Assembly (NCBI GenBank): GCA_033557465.1
Contig: CM066035.1
Span: forward strand, 924,134,522 to 924,198,521
From: Ichthyophis bannanicus
Lineage: Eukaryota > Chordata > Amphibia > Gymnophiona > Ichthyophiidae
Direction: 5' to 3'
Length of the DNA stretch: 64,000 nucleotides
Shown here piece by piece: positions 48,036 to 59,790 of this stretch. The stretch's first letter is position 1. Every line of letters starts with the position of its first letter. Below the pieces are notes generated by a model. It was given only the letters and a program-made list of their open reading frames with translations, ran no database searches and had not been told where the DNA came from. A program made the translations under genes and the position numbers.

Positions 48036-51000
48036 ATAGTGTGCAACATGCATTGGAAACATCTGAATGGGTGTGTTCGAGGGGTGTGAGCGATTAGTTT
48101 GTTTTATATTTGCTTTGAATAAAGCAGTTTTGGTATAAAATAGAACCTTCCTTGGCTGGGTCTTTCCGGGCCCCCTGATAGGGTTACCCTGGTAAGCCCA
48201 ACAGGCCTGTTCTCTTTTTGGGACTCCTGTTTGCTGTGGCTCAGTAACTTTTTGCTGTGGTGAGCTAGGTGCCAGAAACCTGAAACCCAGTGTGGGGGGG
48301 CCCACTACTGTACCCATTGCCTCTACTGCTCCTTTGCCACTTGTTGCTGTGTGAGTGTGGCAAGAGCAGAGCATGGGTGGTTGGCACTAAGTGTTTTTGG
48401 GGGAGGGGGGTGTTTCAGGATCCAGAACTCCGCTTATGGGTTGGACTGTGCTGCAGCTCCCGAAACTGCCTTCAGGCTGTATTCAGTTGGCTAGCTGCAT
48501 TTTCAGATCCTTTGGGGCCAGTGTATATCCTCTAGGGACCTGGAGCCCCTGATGGCCATGAGAAAAGTTATCTAGAGTTCACAACCCCTGCTTTGCCCTT
48601 GTGATCCCCTGTTCCTCTGCAAGCCAAGCCTCTTACATGGGTTGCCAGAAGGTCTCCCAAGTTCCACTACAGGGTTAGACTGAGGAGGATGGATTGCTGG
48701 TCCGTCCGTCCCCCCCCCCCCCCCACACTCGGGTCAATTGGGATTGCTGCAAGATCTGTGTCCAGTCATGCCCTATGTAGGATTTAGGGGATGTTATGGT
48801 GGCTCTATAGGTTTCAGAGCTGGCTTTCAGGCACAAGTAGCAAACTGGTTCCCTCCGTCCCCGGCAGAGGTAACTATCTGCCTTCTCCAGTTCCCTAGTG
48901 GTAGCATATAAATTTGGATAAAAACCCTGAGCTGGGCATCTGGGGCCCTAAGATCCTGTCTCTGCTGCTCCCTTAGCAGGTAGCAAATTGTACCAACCCA
49001 TTAGGGGGGCGGGGTTGCCTTGTGTGTTGAATCTTGGTTTGGAAGGCTTAGGGTTGTTCAGGGGGCCTTGACACTAGCCACCTTCAACTTTTACATAGTA
49101 CCTTACAGGGTTCTTGAAGAGCTCCCTGGAAGTGGTAACTGAGCAGGCTACACTTGTCACCTTTGCTATTGGACTGAAATTTGATTTTGCATTTATTTTT
49201 GTAAAAGCTTGCAGGAGCAGTGTTTGGGGTCTAATGTTCATATTTTCCTGATTTTTCTAGGAACACTCAAGGGGAGGGAATGCTTGGGACCGAAGATGAG
49301 GTCCTGGTCTGGGAGCTTTTTTTGTTGAAATTTCCACGTCTTTGTATTATAAATGGAAGATTTTTGTTCTTTGATCCCAAGCAGCTTCTGGAGGTTTTGG
49401 CTGCTAGGTAAGAAGTAGTGCAGTTGTAATAAGGGTTTTTAGATCCCATCCAGCTGATGCATTAATTTCTGCTTTCCTCTTTTTTTTTTTTCATTTTGGT
49501 GAGGTCCACAGAGTTTAGCTGGCTCTTACTAGTTTTATGGCCCCTTTTAATTTGTGGATTTATTTTTTTTTCCTTTTTCTATCTTAATTGGATGTATTGC
49601 CATTTTTTTTCATATAATGTTTAGATGAAGTAGTTTAAAATTTTATTTACATATTTAAAAAAACCACAAGAATTTTCAGGTGGTGGTATAAGCATGTGTG
49701 GAGACTAGCCATCAGATGAGTGCTCCATCCTCTGTTGGGGGCCTGATGGATCTGGCCATAAGGGCTATGGCCCCTTGCTCCCAAGGCTGTAGGTTTGTTC
49801 ATGGTAATACTTGGCTTGGGGTGGGCAGATCAGTGAGCCCAGTTCCTCCTAAAGACGAGCAGGCTTGTAACAGCCTACTGAAGTGGTGGCTACTAGCTGA
49901 ATTTAATTTTCTCCCAGCTTCTTGGTGGTGGCTGTACTGGCTAGTTTATAGTTGCCATTCTTCTGGGGATGGCTCTGCTCTGTGGTGAAGCACTTCAACT
50001 TATGGGTTGCCTTCTGTCAAGGATGAAGCTACATTATAGACACTCAGGATAGGCTTAGAAAAGTCAGGGGATCTTTTAAGCCTGTGCATACAGCCTGGAT
50101 TTGCCATTTGATTAGGGACCTCCATTGCAATAGGGCAATCCTGTCTGAGCTCCTCATAGGCTCAGGTTGTCTCCAGATGCCCTTTGGGAGCCTGTAATAC
50201 CACTCGGTGCCCACTGTGGTTGCTCCTGAGGTGCAGATGGTGGGGGCTCTGAGCACATCTGTACCATGCTAAGCTAGTGAGTTTCTGGCAGTAGTAATTA
50301 AATCTCCCCAGAAGTGTCCCTGAGGCTCTCTGCTCAGATTGGGGACTTGGGTGGATGTTTTTGAGCAACGGTGGCAGTGAAGTGGTTTTTTCTTGTTCCA
50401 TCTTGCGGTAGTGCCAGGGATGTTATCCTGCTCACATGCAGAGTCTGGTAGATTTCCTTCCAATATGTTCTGGTAGTCTTCATACAGTCTCATTTTTGTT
50501 TGAGTCCCCTTGGGTCTGTTGCTGCATTGGTCTGGGGTGAGAGTGCTCCCACACTGGATCTCACCAGGGTATTTTTCACTTTGCAGTTCCTGTACCTTTT
50601 TTCTCAGGATAAATAGCAGTGCCTTTCTGCATGCAGAGGACCTGGTTGCTCATGCTTGGATGTTGAGCTGGCCCAAATTCGTGCCCTTTGCAAAGGCCAC
50701 AAATTATATAGGCCTGCAGAGATCAGGCTGGAAAATCTGCAGTCAAGAAGTGGCTGTCCTAAGAGCAGCTATATTCTCTAAGGAGGTGGTGTCCTGGGGG
50801 TTGGTTCCTATTGTCTTGACTGGGGTTTACTCTTGATGAAAGAGGTTTGTTCAAGATGTGTCTAATCCTTGGTCATCTCAGTGGATCTGATAACGTTTTT
50901 CCCTTCAGCCCTTGTGTGTCACATTGCTTTGGCTAGATTCTTGCATTAGGGAGCACAGGCACTCAGATGCTCTGCCTAGTCTGGTCTCTAGTGTTTTTTC

Positions 51001-51130
51001 ATTTGACCAGACTTGCTCTTTCTTCTGGGGGGTGGTGAAGTAGCAGATACAGTGCCATTTCCTGACTGGGAGGCTGTGGAAAGCACTTGACTTCTGGTTA
51101 GAAGGGCTGGAGATGCGAGACCTGGTCTAG
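48036..51130. other. Degenerate DNA, no supported gene
   Basis: No open frame carries a recognisable domain. The segment 50650-50860 (+) has a weak resemblance to the N-terminal part of a DIRS reverse transcriptase (GLQRSGWKICSQEVAVL) and may be a very old copy. C runs at 48711-48725 and T-rich stretches near 49480-49570 are low complexity. Confidence 0.3.
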
Positions 51131-51930
51131 TTTATTTTATTTGAAAGCCTTTATATATTGCCCCTTACAATGAACAGTAACCATACATTAAACTTATGAA
51201 CATTAAAACATTACGAGAACAGTTGAACATGGTTGAGATATTAACTATTTACAATACTGCAGCTGAACATAGCAACTTTTTACAACTCAGGTCCCTGCAA
51301 AGGAGGCTATGGTATATATTTACACTACTGCAGCTGAACATAGTAACTATAACTCTGGTCCCCACAATGGGGGCTCCGGAATGTATGTACAGAGTTATAT
51401 ACATTTGTGTGGAGTGTGAGTACAATTGTCTGTACTGAAGTAGATTAATGCGGCTAAGGTTCTAAAGGATGGTGGTCATTAGAATGGTCAGTCTGAGTCT
51501 GTGGTTCTTTCGGTGGAATGGTCGAGGTTATAATAGTGCTGTGTAAATAAGTATGTTTTTTCAGATCCTTTCAAAAAAACTTGGAGGTCTTTAGTCTCCC
51601 TTAGCTGAGCTGGCAGATTGTTCCATTGTATCGGTGCAACATAGGAAAAGGCACTTGTTATCTGCTTTGATTTTCTGATGTCATCAGGTTCTAGGACAGA
51701 GTTGAGATTCCTCCTTCTCACTCTGTTTTCCGGGGGACTCTTTATCCAGGTAGTAAGATGTGGTGGTGCAATTTTGTTGATTGATTTGAAGGTGGTAACT
51801 ATGGGTTTTATATTGGATGTTGACTTGAACTGTCCCCTTGCAGGGCCCCATGGGGGGGATCTCTTCTGTGGAGGCTGGAACAGTCTCACATTGAGCTTGG
51901 GGCAGGGTCATTCCATGTCATGCGGGGAGC
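51131..51930 (-). mobile_element. L2-clade LINE, C-terminal fragment
   Basis: The minus-strand frame 51889-51488 encodes TFKSINKIAPPHLTTWIKSP, RRRNLNSVLEPDDIRKSKQI and FSYVAPIQWNNLPAQLRETK, the C-terminal pattern of L2. The 3' end near 51131 carries a TTTATTTTATTT tail. Confidence 0.65.
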
Positions 51931-52453
51931 CCTAGACCACTTGACATCACGGATTCTGACTAAATTTTATATTTAGAGCCCCCCCATGTCTCAAATGAAC
52001 TTTGGTAAAGTTTTAGGTTCTCTGGTGTTAAACCTATTGAGATATAGCAGTTTGTTTGACCCCATAGCCTGAACATGTACAGTACGATTCAAAATTTCAG
52101 TACTTTGAGACCTAATATCATTTATAAGAAATGAAACTTAACTACCCTGCACATCTTTTTGCGCTCTTTTTAATGAGACTAATATTCCTTTTTTGATTGT
52201 GTCAGAAATAGACACATTGCACCAAAGTTGGGCAAAGAAATTGGCGTCCTAAAAAAATTAAAAGTTTAACATTGCATAGCTCCTGAAATAAGTAAACAAC
52301 GAACATGAAATTTGAGGCATAGTATCTTGTGGTACTGTTTTTGTGTTTATAATTTCAAGCTCCTAGCCCATTAATTTGCAACTTAAGTGTAAAGTTGATT
52401 TTTGCAAAAAGGCTAAAAATAGGGTATTTTTAACTCCCTTTTACACAAGTATC
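51931..52453. other. No gene recognised; left flank of DIRS insertion
   Basis: AT-rich DNA with no recognised repeat. It should be contiguous with 62791 onward in an allele or species lacking the DIRS element. Confidence 0.4.
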
Positions 52454-52610
52454 TTCCTTAGCAGAACTCCAGTCCTGTCCCTCTACTCTCGGGTTGCGCA
52501 ACCCTTCCAGCAGCTTGGAGGCTGAGCCCATCATCGTTTTGATGATGGTGTGGTTATAAATACCACTGGCACCATCCCTAGGCACCAGTATTCTCAGCCT
52601 CCAAGCAGCT
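52454..52610 (+). repeat. Left inverted terminal repeat of host DIRS
   Basis: The reverse complement recurs at 62610-62755 (CTCGGGTTGCGCAACC; GGCTGAGCCCATCATCGTTT; TAAATACCACTGGCAC). The outermost TTCCTTAGCAGAACTCC is instead complementary to the internal complementary region. Confidence 0.85.
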
Positions 52611-53468
52611 GGAGGGTTCCTGTAAGCCAAGAGCTTACTGGAGTTTATTTATGTATACCCCTTTATTTTTCTTTAATTTCTTTATTTTCCTTTTTGATCT
52701 AGTTGGGGAGTTTGTCTTATTCCCGGGCATTTAGACCGCTGGTGTCTGAAGACTTTCAATCTCGCTCTCTTCCCTCCCCCCCCCCCCTCCGGTCCTCTTC
52801 CCGGAGTCCTTGGCAAGGAGGGGGTTTACCTCGGCAGCGGGGAGATTTGTGAGGTTCTCCTGCTGCAGGCACAGTCAGCAGGCTCCTCCACGGCCTTCCC
52901 TCCATTTTCCTCCGTCTCGGGTGCGCTGAGCGCTAGAGACAACTCCGTTCCGCTGCCTTAAGCTCTCCAGCCTCGCGCTTTCAGTTGCTGTTTCTGCAGA
53001 GCGCTAGAGGTGTCGGGGGAGCGTTCCATTCTCCTCAGCATGGGGAATCCGGGGTCCGGCAGCGAGGACCTTTCCGCCAGCCGCAGACCCAGCTTCCACG
53101 TGGCTGCAGCCTACCACGTGGAGGCTTTCAGGAGGCACCGTTCCAGCGTGAGGAGCGTCACACAGAAGAGCAGGGCAACAAAATCGCAAGTATTCAGAGG
53201 CGGTTTTGCCTTAAGGGCCTGTTTTTGGTTTGAAAGGATAAATATTTCTTTATCTCGATACAGAGGGCTGTTTTTTTCTTCTGCCTTGGGGTTTAGGTTC
53301 CCCCTCCCCTCCCGTCGGGTTGGAAATTTTATTTCCCTTGGCACTACTGTTTAATTTTTTTTTTTTTTGCATTTGTTTTCATTTATATTCATTTGTTTCA
53401 ATTTTTAGGTTTGCCTTGGGCCTTTTCCTCTAGGGAGGCCTCCCAAAAAAAAAAAGAGGGGAGGGAGG

Positions 53469-54452
53469 ATGACGGGCAAATTATGGTGCCCGTCCTGCGG
53501 CACACGTAGAATTGCTGATTCAGAAGCCGGGATCTGCAAGTTTTGTGCGGCAGAGGCAGCTTCAGTAGAGCAGGAAATCCAATTGACCATGGTCCAGACT
53601 TCTCAGGGGTCTCAAGGTCTCTGAGAAGGGGGAGGGGATTCTTCCTCCTCTCCTCCTCCTTCTACCTCAGATTTACCAGTTCCCCCACCCCAGTCACTTC
53701 CTCTTCCTAGCAGGGCAGAGGGAGGCTGGGGACACTTTTCTCCAGAATTTGTCCTGCTGTTGCACAAAGCCTATTGTATGCGTCAACAAGGACTCGTGGA
53801 GACTTCGCTGGGGAAGGAAGGGGGCCGGGCTGGCCCAGGGAAGACAAGCTCCCAGGACCCCGGAGCTCCTCCCAAGCGCTCAAGGCTAATGAGCGAGGAA
53901 CCCCTCACGTCTCTATCACTGGTTACTCCGGAGGAGGAGGAATCAGACAGGGAAGTGGAGGAGGAAGAGGAAGAGCTTGAGGAGGGAGAGATCCCAGAGG
54001 AAGATCAATCCCGAATAGTTAGGGTATTTTGTCGTGAGGAGCTCCCAGCCTTAATAAATGAGTCACTGAAAGTACTCAATATGGCCTCGGACATTCCTGC
54101 AGAGGAGGAAGCGTTAGAGGATCCTTTGATCCAAGCCATCAGGAAATCTCAGTGTTCCCAGTCCACAGGGTGGTACGCCAGATGATCCAGGAAGAGTGGA
54201 ACCAACCGGAGTCGAATTTACGGGGAGTCCGGGCCATGGCCCGTTTGTACCCTCTACCGGAGCCTGATAAGGACCTGCTGAAGTCTCCTAGGGTAGACAC
54301 GGCAGTGTCAGCAGTGACTAAGAAGACGACCATCCCAGTCGAGGGCAGCGCAGCTCTTAGAGACAGTCAGGATAGAAAGCTGGACACACTACTAAAGCAA
54401 GCCTTTGATGTTAGTGCCCTCGCCCTGCAGGCCTCAGTCTCAGGAGTGTGGG
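53469..54452 (+). pseudogene. Host DIRS gag, interrupted
   Basis: ATG at 53469 (MTGKLWCPSCGTRRIADSEA, then GICKFCAAEA) gives a zinc-ribbon-like start with two CxxC motifs. A TGA at 53622 ends the frame. The same frame resumes with an acidic stretch (REVEEEEEELEEGEIPEE) to about 54150, then shifts at KSQ. It ends at ASVSGVWV (54452), where the nested copy begins. Confidence 0.8.
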
Positions 54453-54833
54453 TTCAGAACTCCACGTGGCCGCAGCCTACCACGTGTTGAGCCAACGGTT
54501 CAGGAATCGCAGCCCCGGTCCGGGAAACAGCAGAAGCCTCCAAAAAAATCGCAAGTACCCAGCTTATGAGCTGGAATGAGATTGTAATTGCTGGTTTAAT
54601 TTCTGTTTTAGTTTTTAACTTCTGAAATTATCTTTAATTTGTATTTTATTTTTCCAGTTATTTCGGGGGATTTTCCCTGGTTTATTTCTGATACAGGAGA
54701 GAGCAATTCAGGGGGTTTAAAATTTAATTTAAAGTTTAATTTAATTTGAAGTTTAAGTTAAAAGTTTATTTCTGGTAAACTGCCTGCCTAGGCGGAACGC
54801 CTAAGTTTGAATTTAGGATTTCCCCTGGAGAGC

Positions 54834-56341
54834 ATGACTGGCAAGTCAAGGTGCCCATCTTGTGGCACTCGTAGGGGTACTTCGTCTGAGGCAGGAGTCT
54901 GCAGGGGCTGCGCTGCAGTAGCTACCTCAGTAGAACAAGAAATCAGCTTGTCCATGGCCCAATCATCGCAGGGGTCCTCGGATCCTATGGAGGGGGAAGT
55001 GGCGTCCCAGTTATCCCTTCCCTCACGCTCGGAGGTACCCCCTCCTTCGCTTCCCCCCTCTGCCCTTCCCCCTGGCGAGGGGGGAGTCGGGGACTTCTTC
55101 TCCCCTGACCGTGCTCTTGCTACACCAAGCCTATTGCATGCATAAGCAGGGGCTTGGGACAGGGGAAGGGGGCTCAACAACCGAGGGCAGAGTAGCCAGA
55201 CCCTTGAGGGCAAGCGTTCAGGACTCAGGGATACCCCCAAAGTGCCCCAGGCTGTTGAATGAGGAGCCCCTCTCTTCTCTTTCCCAGGGCACCCTAGAAG
55301 AGGGCTCTGAAAAGGACTTAGAGGAGGAAGAGGAGGAGCTGGAAGAAGGGGAGATCCCTGAGGAGGACCATTCTCGCATAATTAGAGTTTTCCGACAAGA
55401 AGAGCTGCCTGCCTTAATTAATTAATGATTCCCTGAAAGCTCTCAACGTAGCCTCAGATACCCCAGAGGAGGATGAGACATTGGAGGATCCCTTAATCCA
55501 GGCCATCAGGAAGTCCCAGAAGGTTTTTCCGGTCCACAGAGTGGTGCGTCAGATGATACAGGAGGAATGGGATCAGCCTGAGTCAGGGTTAAGAGGGGTC
55601 CGGGCCATGTCCCGCCTCTACCTTCTCCCTGAATCAGACAAAGAGCTGCTGAAGTCCCCCAGGGTAGATGCGGCGGTATCAGCAGTAACAAAGAAAACTA
55701 CCATCCCAGTTGAGGGCAGCGTGGCCCTGAGGGATCCCCAGGATAGAAAATTGGACACGCTCCTAAAACAAGCCTTTGATGTGAGCGCTCTGGCCTTACA
55801 AGCTTCAGTTTCAGGGGCCTGGGTGGTGCGGGCCTGTTTGAGGTCGGCTCAGCAACTCCAGGCAGAGGAGGCCTCCGAGGGGGCATTAGCCAACTCGGCA
55901 AGGTTGGAATCCGGTTCGGCCTTTTAGGCGGATAGTCAGTATGACCTCATCCGCAGCTTAGCTAAGAACATGGCCTCGGTGGTGGCAGCCAGACGCTATT
56001 TGTGGCTATGGAATTGGGCTGCCGATGCTTCCTCCAAAACTCGCCTGAGTCGTCTTCCCTTCAAAGGGAAGCTGTTATTCGGGGAGGACTTAAATAAGCT
56101 GGTAAAGGACCTTGGCGAATCCAAGGGCGGCAGGCTTCCGGAGGACAGGCCGAAGCAAGCACGGCCCTTAGTCCCTGCACGGAACCAACCTAGGGATCCC
56201 CAGAGGTTTCGTTTGGCCAGACCGAACCCCTTTCTCAGGGGTCATTTTCCCAGTAGGGGACAAAACTTCCGAGGTTTTCGGGGAACAGGCAGAGGTTTCT
56301 CGGCCTCCTCCTTATCCTCGGGCCCCAGGAAACAACAATGA
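54834..56341 (+). pseudogene. Nested DIRS gag
   Basis: ATG at 54834 (MTGKSRCPSCGTRRGTSSEA, GVCRGCAAVA) opens a frame to 55145 with the two CxxC motifs. Gag continues in two further frames (55111-55425 with an acidic EEEEELEEGEIPEED stretch, then 55481-56341). A TAG at 55925 interrupts the last one, which otherwise carries DPLIQAIRKSQKVFPVHRVV, LKQAFDVSALALQASVSGAW and a basic RG-rich tail (NFRGFRGTGRGF). Two frameshifts and one stop in total. Confidence 0.8.
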
Positions 56342-56366
56342 GATTCCGGGGGTCCAGGAGGGTGGG

Positions 56367-58115
56367 ATGCCGGTAGGCGGTCACCTGAGGCATTTTCTTC
56401 TCGCCTGGTCCCGGGTCACGTCCGATCAATGGGTTCTGGAGGTGATCCGAGAGGGATACGCTCTCGAATTTGCAAAGCAAATATCTCCAGCATTTGTTCA
56501 GTCCCCTTGCAGTTCCCCAACAAAAAGAGCGGCTATAGAAACGACGCTTTCCCGTCTTATAGAGCTCGGGGCCGTGGTTCCTGTCCCGCCAGGCCAGTGC
56601 GGTACAGGTCGGTACTCGATTTACTTCGTGGTCCCAAAGAAGGAGGGGTCCTTTCGTCCGATCCTGGATCTAAAACAGGTCAATCGATGTCTCAAGGTGC
56701 CACACTTCAGGATGGAAACCCTGCGGTCGGTTATAGCGGCCATAAGGGGCAGGGAGTTCCTAAGCACTGGATTTGACAGAGGCCTATTTGCATATCCCAG
56801 TCAGAAGGTCCCATCAGCAGTTCCTGAGATTCGCAGTGCCTCGGTCATTTTCAGTTTCAGGCGCTGCCCTTCGGCCTAGCGACCGCGCCAAGGACGTTCA
56901 CCAAGGTGATGGTTGTGGTAGTGGCTGCACTACAAAAGGAGGGAATCCTGGTGCACCCCTACTTGGACGACTGGCTGATCCGGGCAAAGTCGGAAGAGGA
57001 AAGTCGCTGGACAACAGCCAGAGTGATACAGGTTCTGGAGGAGTTGGGGTGGGTCATCAATCGCGCAAAGAGCAGTTTGTTCCCCTCCCAAGAGCTAGAG
57101 TATCTCGGAGCAAGGTTCCACACAGGCAGGGGCAGGATCTTCCTGTCCTGCACAAGGGTGAGGGACCTAAGGCTCCTAGTCATGCAGTTCATGGCCAGGC
57201 GACTCCCTTCAGCGTGGCATTACCTGCAACTGCTGGGAACCATGGCGGCAGCCATAGAGGTAGTTCCGTGGGCCAGGGCGCACATGTGTCCTTTACAGCG
57301 ATCTCTGTTGCGTCGGTGGTCCCCACAACAGCACCCATTGTTCCTTCAGCTACCCTGCGCCCCTCGAACCAAGCAGTCCCTCCGCTGGTGGTGGTGCCCA
57401 AGAAACGAATTGCGGAATGCCCCTCGAGCCTCTGCAATGGTTGCTGTTGACAACGGATGCCAGTCTAGCAGGCTGGGGAGCGCATTGCGAGGACCAGTTT
57501 GTCCAGGGGCGTTGGACGGTGTTGGAATCTCAATGGCCCATCAACCGGCTAGAATTGAGGGCAGTCACTCTGGCACTCAAGGCCCTCGAGACCTCGGTGC
57601 TAGGAAAAGCAATTCGGGTACTCTCCGACAATGTCACTGCGGTGGCCTACATCAATCACCAGGGCGGCACCAGCAGTCCAGCCTTGGAGAAAGAGGCGGA
57701 CGCACTGTTCCAGTGGGCAGAACTTCGTTTGGAACCACTCTCAGCACAGCACGTGGCCGGCATGGACAACATCACCACCGATTACCTCAGCAGGTACAAG
57801 AGAGACCACGGGGAGTGGGAACTGCATCAGGAGATCTTCGACCAGATAGTAGCTCTTTGGGGTCCTCCAGTCATGGACCTCATGGCTTGGTTCTCATCCG
57901 CCAAAGCAAGCCGATTCTTCAGCCGACGGAAAGAAAGGATGTCCGAAGGCCTAGACGCCCTGGCCCAGAAGTGGTCCTCGGAAGGTGGTCTTTATGTTTT
58001 TTCACCCTTGGGCTCTGATAGGGAAAGTCCTCCAGCGGATAGCTCACCGGGGCCTAGTAATCCTCATTGCCCCCTGATTGGCCCCGTCGCCCCTGGTATG
58101 CGGATCTGGTAAGGA
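56367..58115 (+). pseudogene. Nested DIRS RT, RNase H and methyltransferase-like region
   Basis: RT starts in the frame 56367-56770 (YFVVPKKEGSFRPILDLKQV), shifts at REFLSTG to TEAYLHIPVRRSHQQFLRFA, and shifts again to the frame 56906-57360 with the catalytic Y-L-D-D (VHPYLDDWLIRAKS) and the thumb (QLLGTMAAAIEVVPWARAHM). RNase H is at 57417-57790 (LLTTDASLAGWGAH; INRLELRAVTLAL; LSDNVTAVAYINHQGG). The methyltransferase-like segment follows (MDLMAWFSSAKASRFFSRRK). All catalytic boxes are kept, and only frame errors break it. Confidence 0.85.
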
Positions 58116-58295
58116 TGATCGCCGTCCGACCCTGGTGGCTTCCCAGCAGGAGGGACCTACTGAGGCAAGGCCCGGTCCAGATGCCACATGTGGATCGATT
58201 CTCACTTACGGCTTGGCTATTGAAAGGGCGCGGCTACTCTGCGGCAGTAATCACGACCCTGTTGAGCGCTAGGAAGCGCTCGACTTGTCTCCTAT

Positions 58296-59267
58296 GTGAG
58301 AGTGTGGCGCATCTTCGAGGCATGGTGTGCGGAGCGCTGGAGGAAACCCCTGGCAACTTCGATCCCGGAGGTGCTGGATTTTTTGCAAGCCAGATTTGAC
58401 AAGGGCCTGGCGCACAGCTCCCTCAGAGTCCAGCTGGTGGCCATCGCTTGCTATAGGGGTAAGGTCTGCGGGAAACCTTTAGGAGCTGACGCGGACGTTT
58501 CCAGGTTCCTGAAAGCAGTCAGACGGCTCCGTCCGCAAAGGAGATCGGTCATCCCCCCTTGGGACCTCAACCTGGTACTAAACGCCCTAGTCGCGGAACC
58601 TTTCGAACCAATGAAGGATCTGACTCTGAAGACAGTCTTTCTGGTTGCCATTTGCTCGGCCAGGCGGGTCTCCGAATTACAAGCCCTGTCTTCTCGGCCT
58701 CCCTTTCTGTCCTTTCTCAAGGATAAGGTAGTCCTTCGGACGGTACCCTCGTTCTTGCCTAAGGTCATCTCCCCCTTTCATGTCAACCAATCGACCACTC
58801 TCCCGTCTCTTCCGGCGGAGGAGCTAGGAGGGGGAGATAGTAGGCTCCACCTACTCAACGTCCACAGGACCTTGAAGCATTACATCTCCCGCACAGCCCC
58901 CTTCCGGAAGTCCGAACGACTGTTCGTACAGTTTGGGGGTCATCACAAAGGGGAGGCGGCAGCCAAGGCCTCCATCTCCAGATGGATCAGGGAGACGATT
59001 GCCTCTGCCTATATCCTCAAGGGGAAGCAAGTTCCAGGAGGACTGCGCGCTCACTCAACTAGGGCGCAGGCCACCTCTTGGGCAGAGTTCAGTTTAGTTC
59101 CTCCGCTGGACATCTGTAGGGCAGCGACCTGGTCCTCCCTGCACTCCTTTACCAAGCACTATAGACTGGACGTGCAGAGTGCTACGGACTCCAGGTTTGC
59201 GCATGCGGTTCTACGTTCCGGAATGGCGGATCCCACCCGGGCTGGTACTGCTCTGGTACTTCCCTGA
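58296..59267 (+). CDS. Nested DIRS tyrosine recombinase, open frame
   Basis: Tyrosine recombinases of DIRS elements insert the circular DNA intermediate without target duplication. This open frame of 323 codons carries the whole catalytic core: arginine near residue 123 (ICSARRVSELQAL), H253-x-x-R256 (RAHSTRAQATSW) and the nucleophile Y289 (SFTKHYRLD). The N-terminal core-binding part is at residues 1-90 (SLRVQLVAIACYRG; RSVIPPWDLNLVL). The true start is upstream, since SARKRSTC at about 58265 continues a recombinase segment in another frame, so the natural ORF is slightly truncated here. It ends 15 bases before the internal complementary region. Confidence 0.85.
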   Translation: MRVWRIFEAWCAERWRKPLATSIPEVLDFLQARFDKGLAHSSLRVQLVAIACYRGKVCGKPLGADADVSRFLKAVRRLRPQRRSVIPPWDLNLVLNALVAEPFEPMKDLTLKTVFLVAICSARRVSELQALSSRPPFLSFLKDKVVLRTVPSFLPKVISPFHVNQSTTLPSLPAEELGGGDSRLHLLNVHRTLKHYISRTAPFRKSERLFVQFGGHHKGEAAAKASISRWIRETIASAYILKGKQVPGGLRAHSTRAQATSWAEFSLVPPLDICRAATWSSLHSFTKHYRLDVQSATDSRFAHAVLRSGMADPTRAGTALVLP

Positions 59268-59790
59268 AGTAAAGGGACTGGAGTGACGATAAGGAAGAAG
59301 TAATTAGATTTTACCTGCTAATTGTTCCTGAAGGAACGACAGTCCAGTCCCTGTTCCCTCCCTAGCGCTAGGTTGCCATTCCGGCCGTTTTTCTCAGGGA
59401 CGGGGCTTCGGCCCAAGTGCGGATTCAGCTCTGTCTGGAGTGTCACTGTGGTGGGAGGGCCGTGCAGTAGCAGGTAATCTACCTCCTCCCTTGACCCTCC
59501 CTCATTCTTATTCTCATTCCTTCTACTCCCGAAAAAAAAAAAAGATGTACAGATAATGTTTGATTTGTGTTTTTTCCTTTAAGCTATTTACGAAAGTTTG
59601 GTTAAGTCTGCTTTTGCAGTAGGCTACTGGAGTTAGTGGGTGGCACCAGTGATATATATACCGCTCCATCCCAAAAAGGTTGGGCTCAGCCTCCAAGCTG
59701 CTGGAAGGGTTGCGTAACCCTGAAGTAAAGGGACTGGACTGTCGTTCCTTCAGGAACAATAATTAGCAGGTAAGATCTAATTACTTCTTC
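59262..59790 (+). repeat. Nested DIRS internal complementary region and right terminal repeat
   Basis: AAAGGGACTGG plus GTGACGATAAGG, GAAGTAATTAG and CCTGCTAATTGTTCCTGAAG form the internal complementary region (59272-59360). The right terminal repeat at about 59640-59790 repeats the word CTGAAGTAAAGGGACTGGAC and ends CTAATTACTTCTT. Non-coding in between. Confidence 0.8.

Larger units (their letters stand above)
54453..59790 (+). mobile_element. Nested DIRS element, second subfamily
   Basis: It starts inside its own 5' UTR (the CCACGTGGCCGCAGCCTACC word, also present once in the host at 53097) and therefore lacks its left terminal repeat. The right terminus is at about 59789 (CTAATTACTTCTT). 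Its internal complementary region at 59282-59345 (GTGACGATAAGGAAGAAGTA) predicts a left end CCTTATCGTCAC that is absent from the window. Terminal sequences differ from the host's, so it is a related but separate subfamily. Confidence 0.85.
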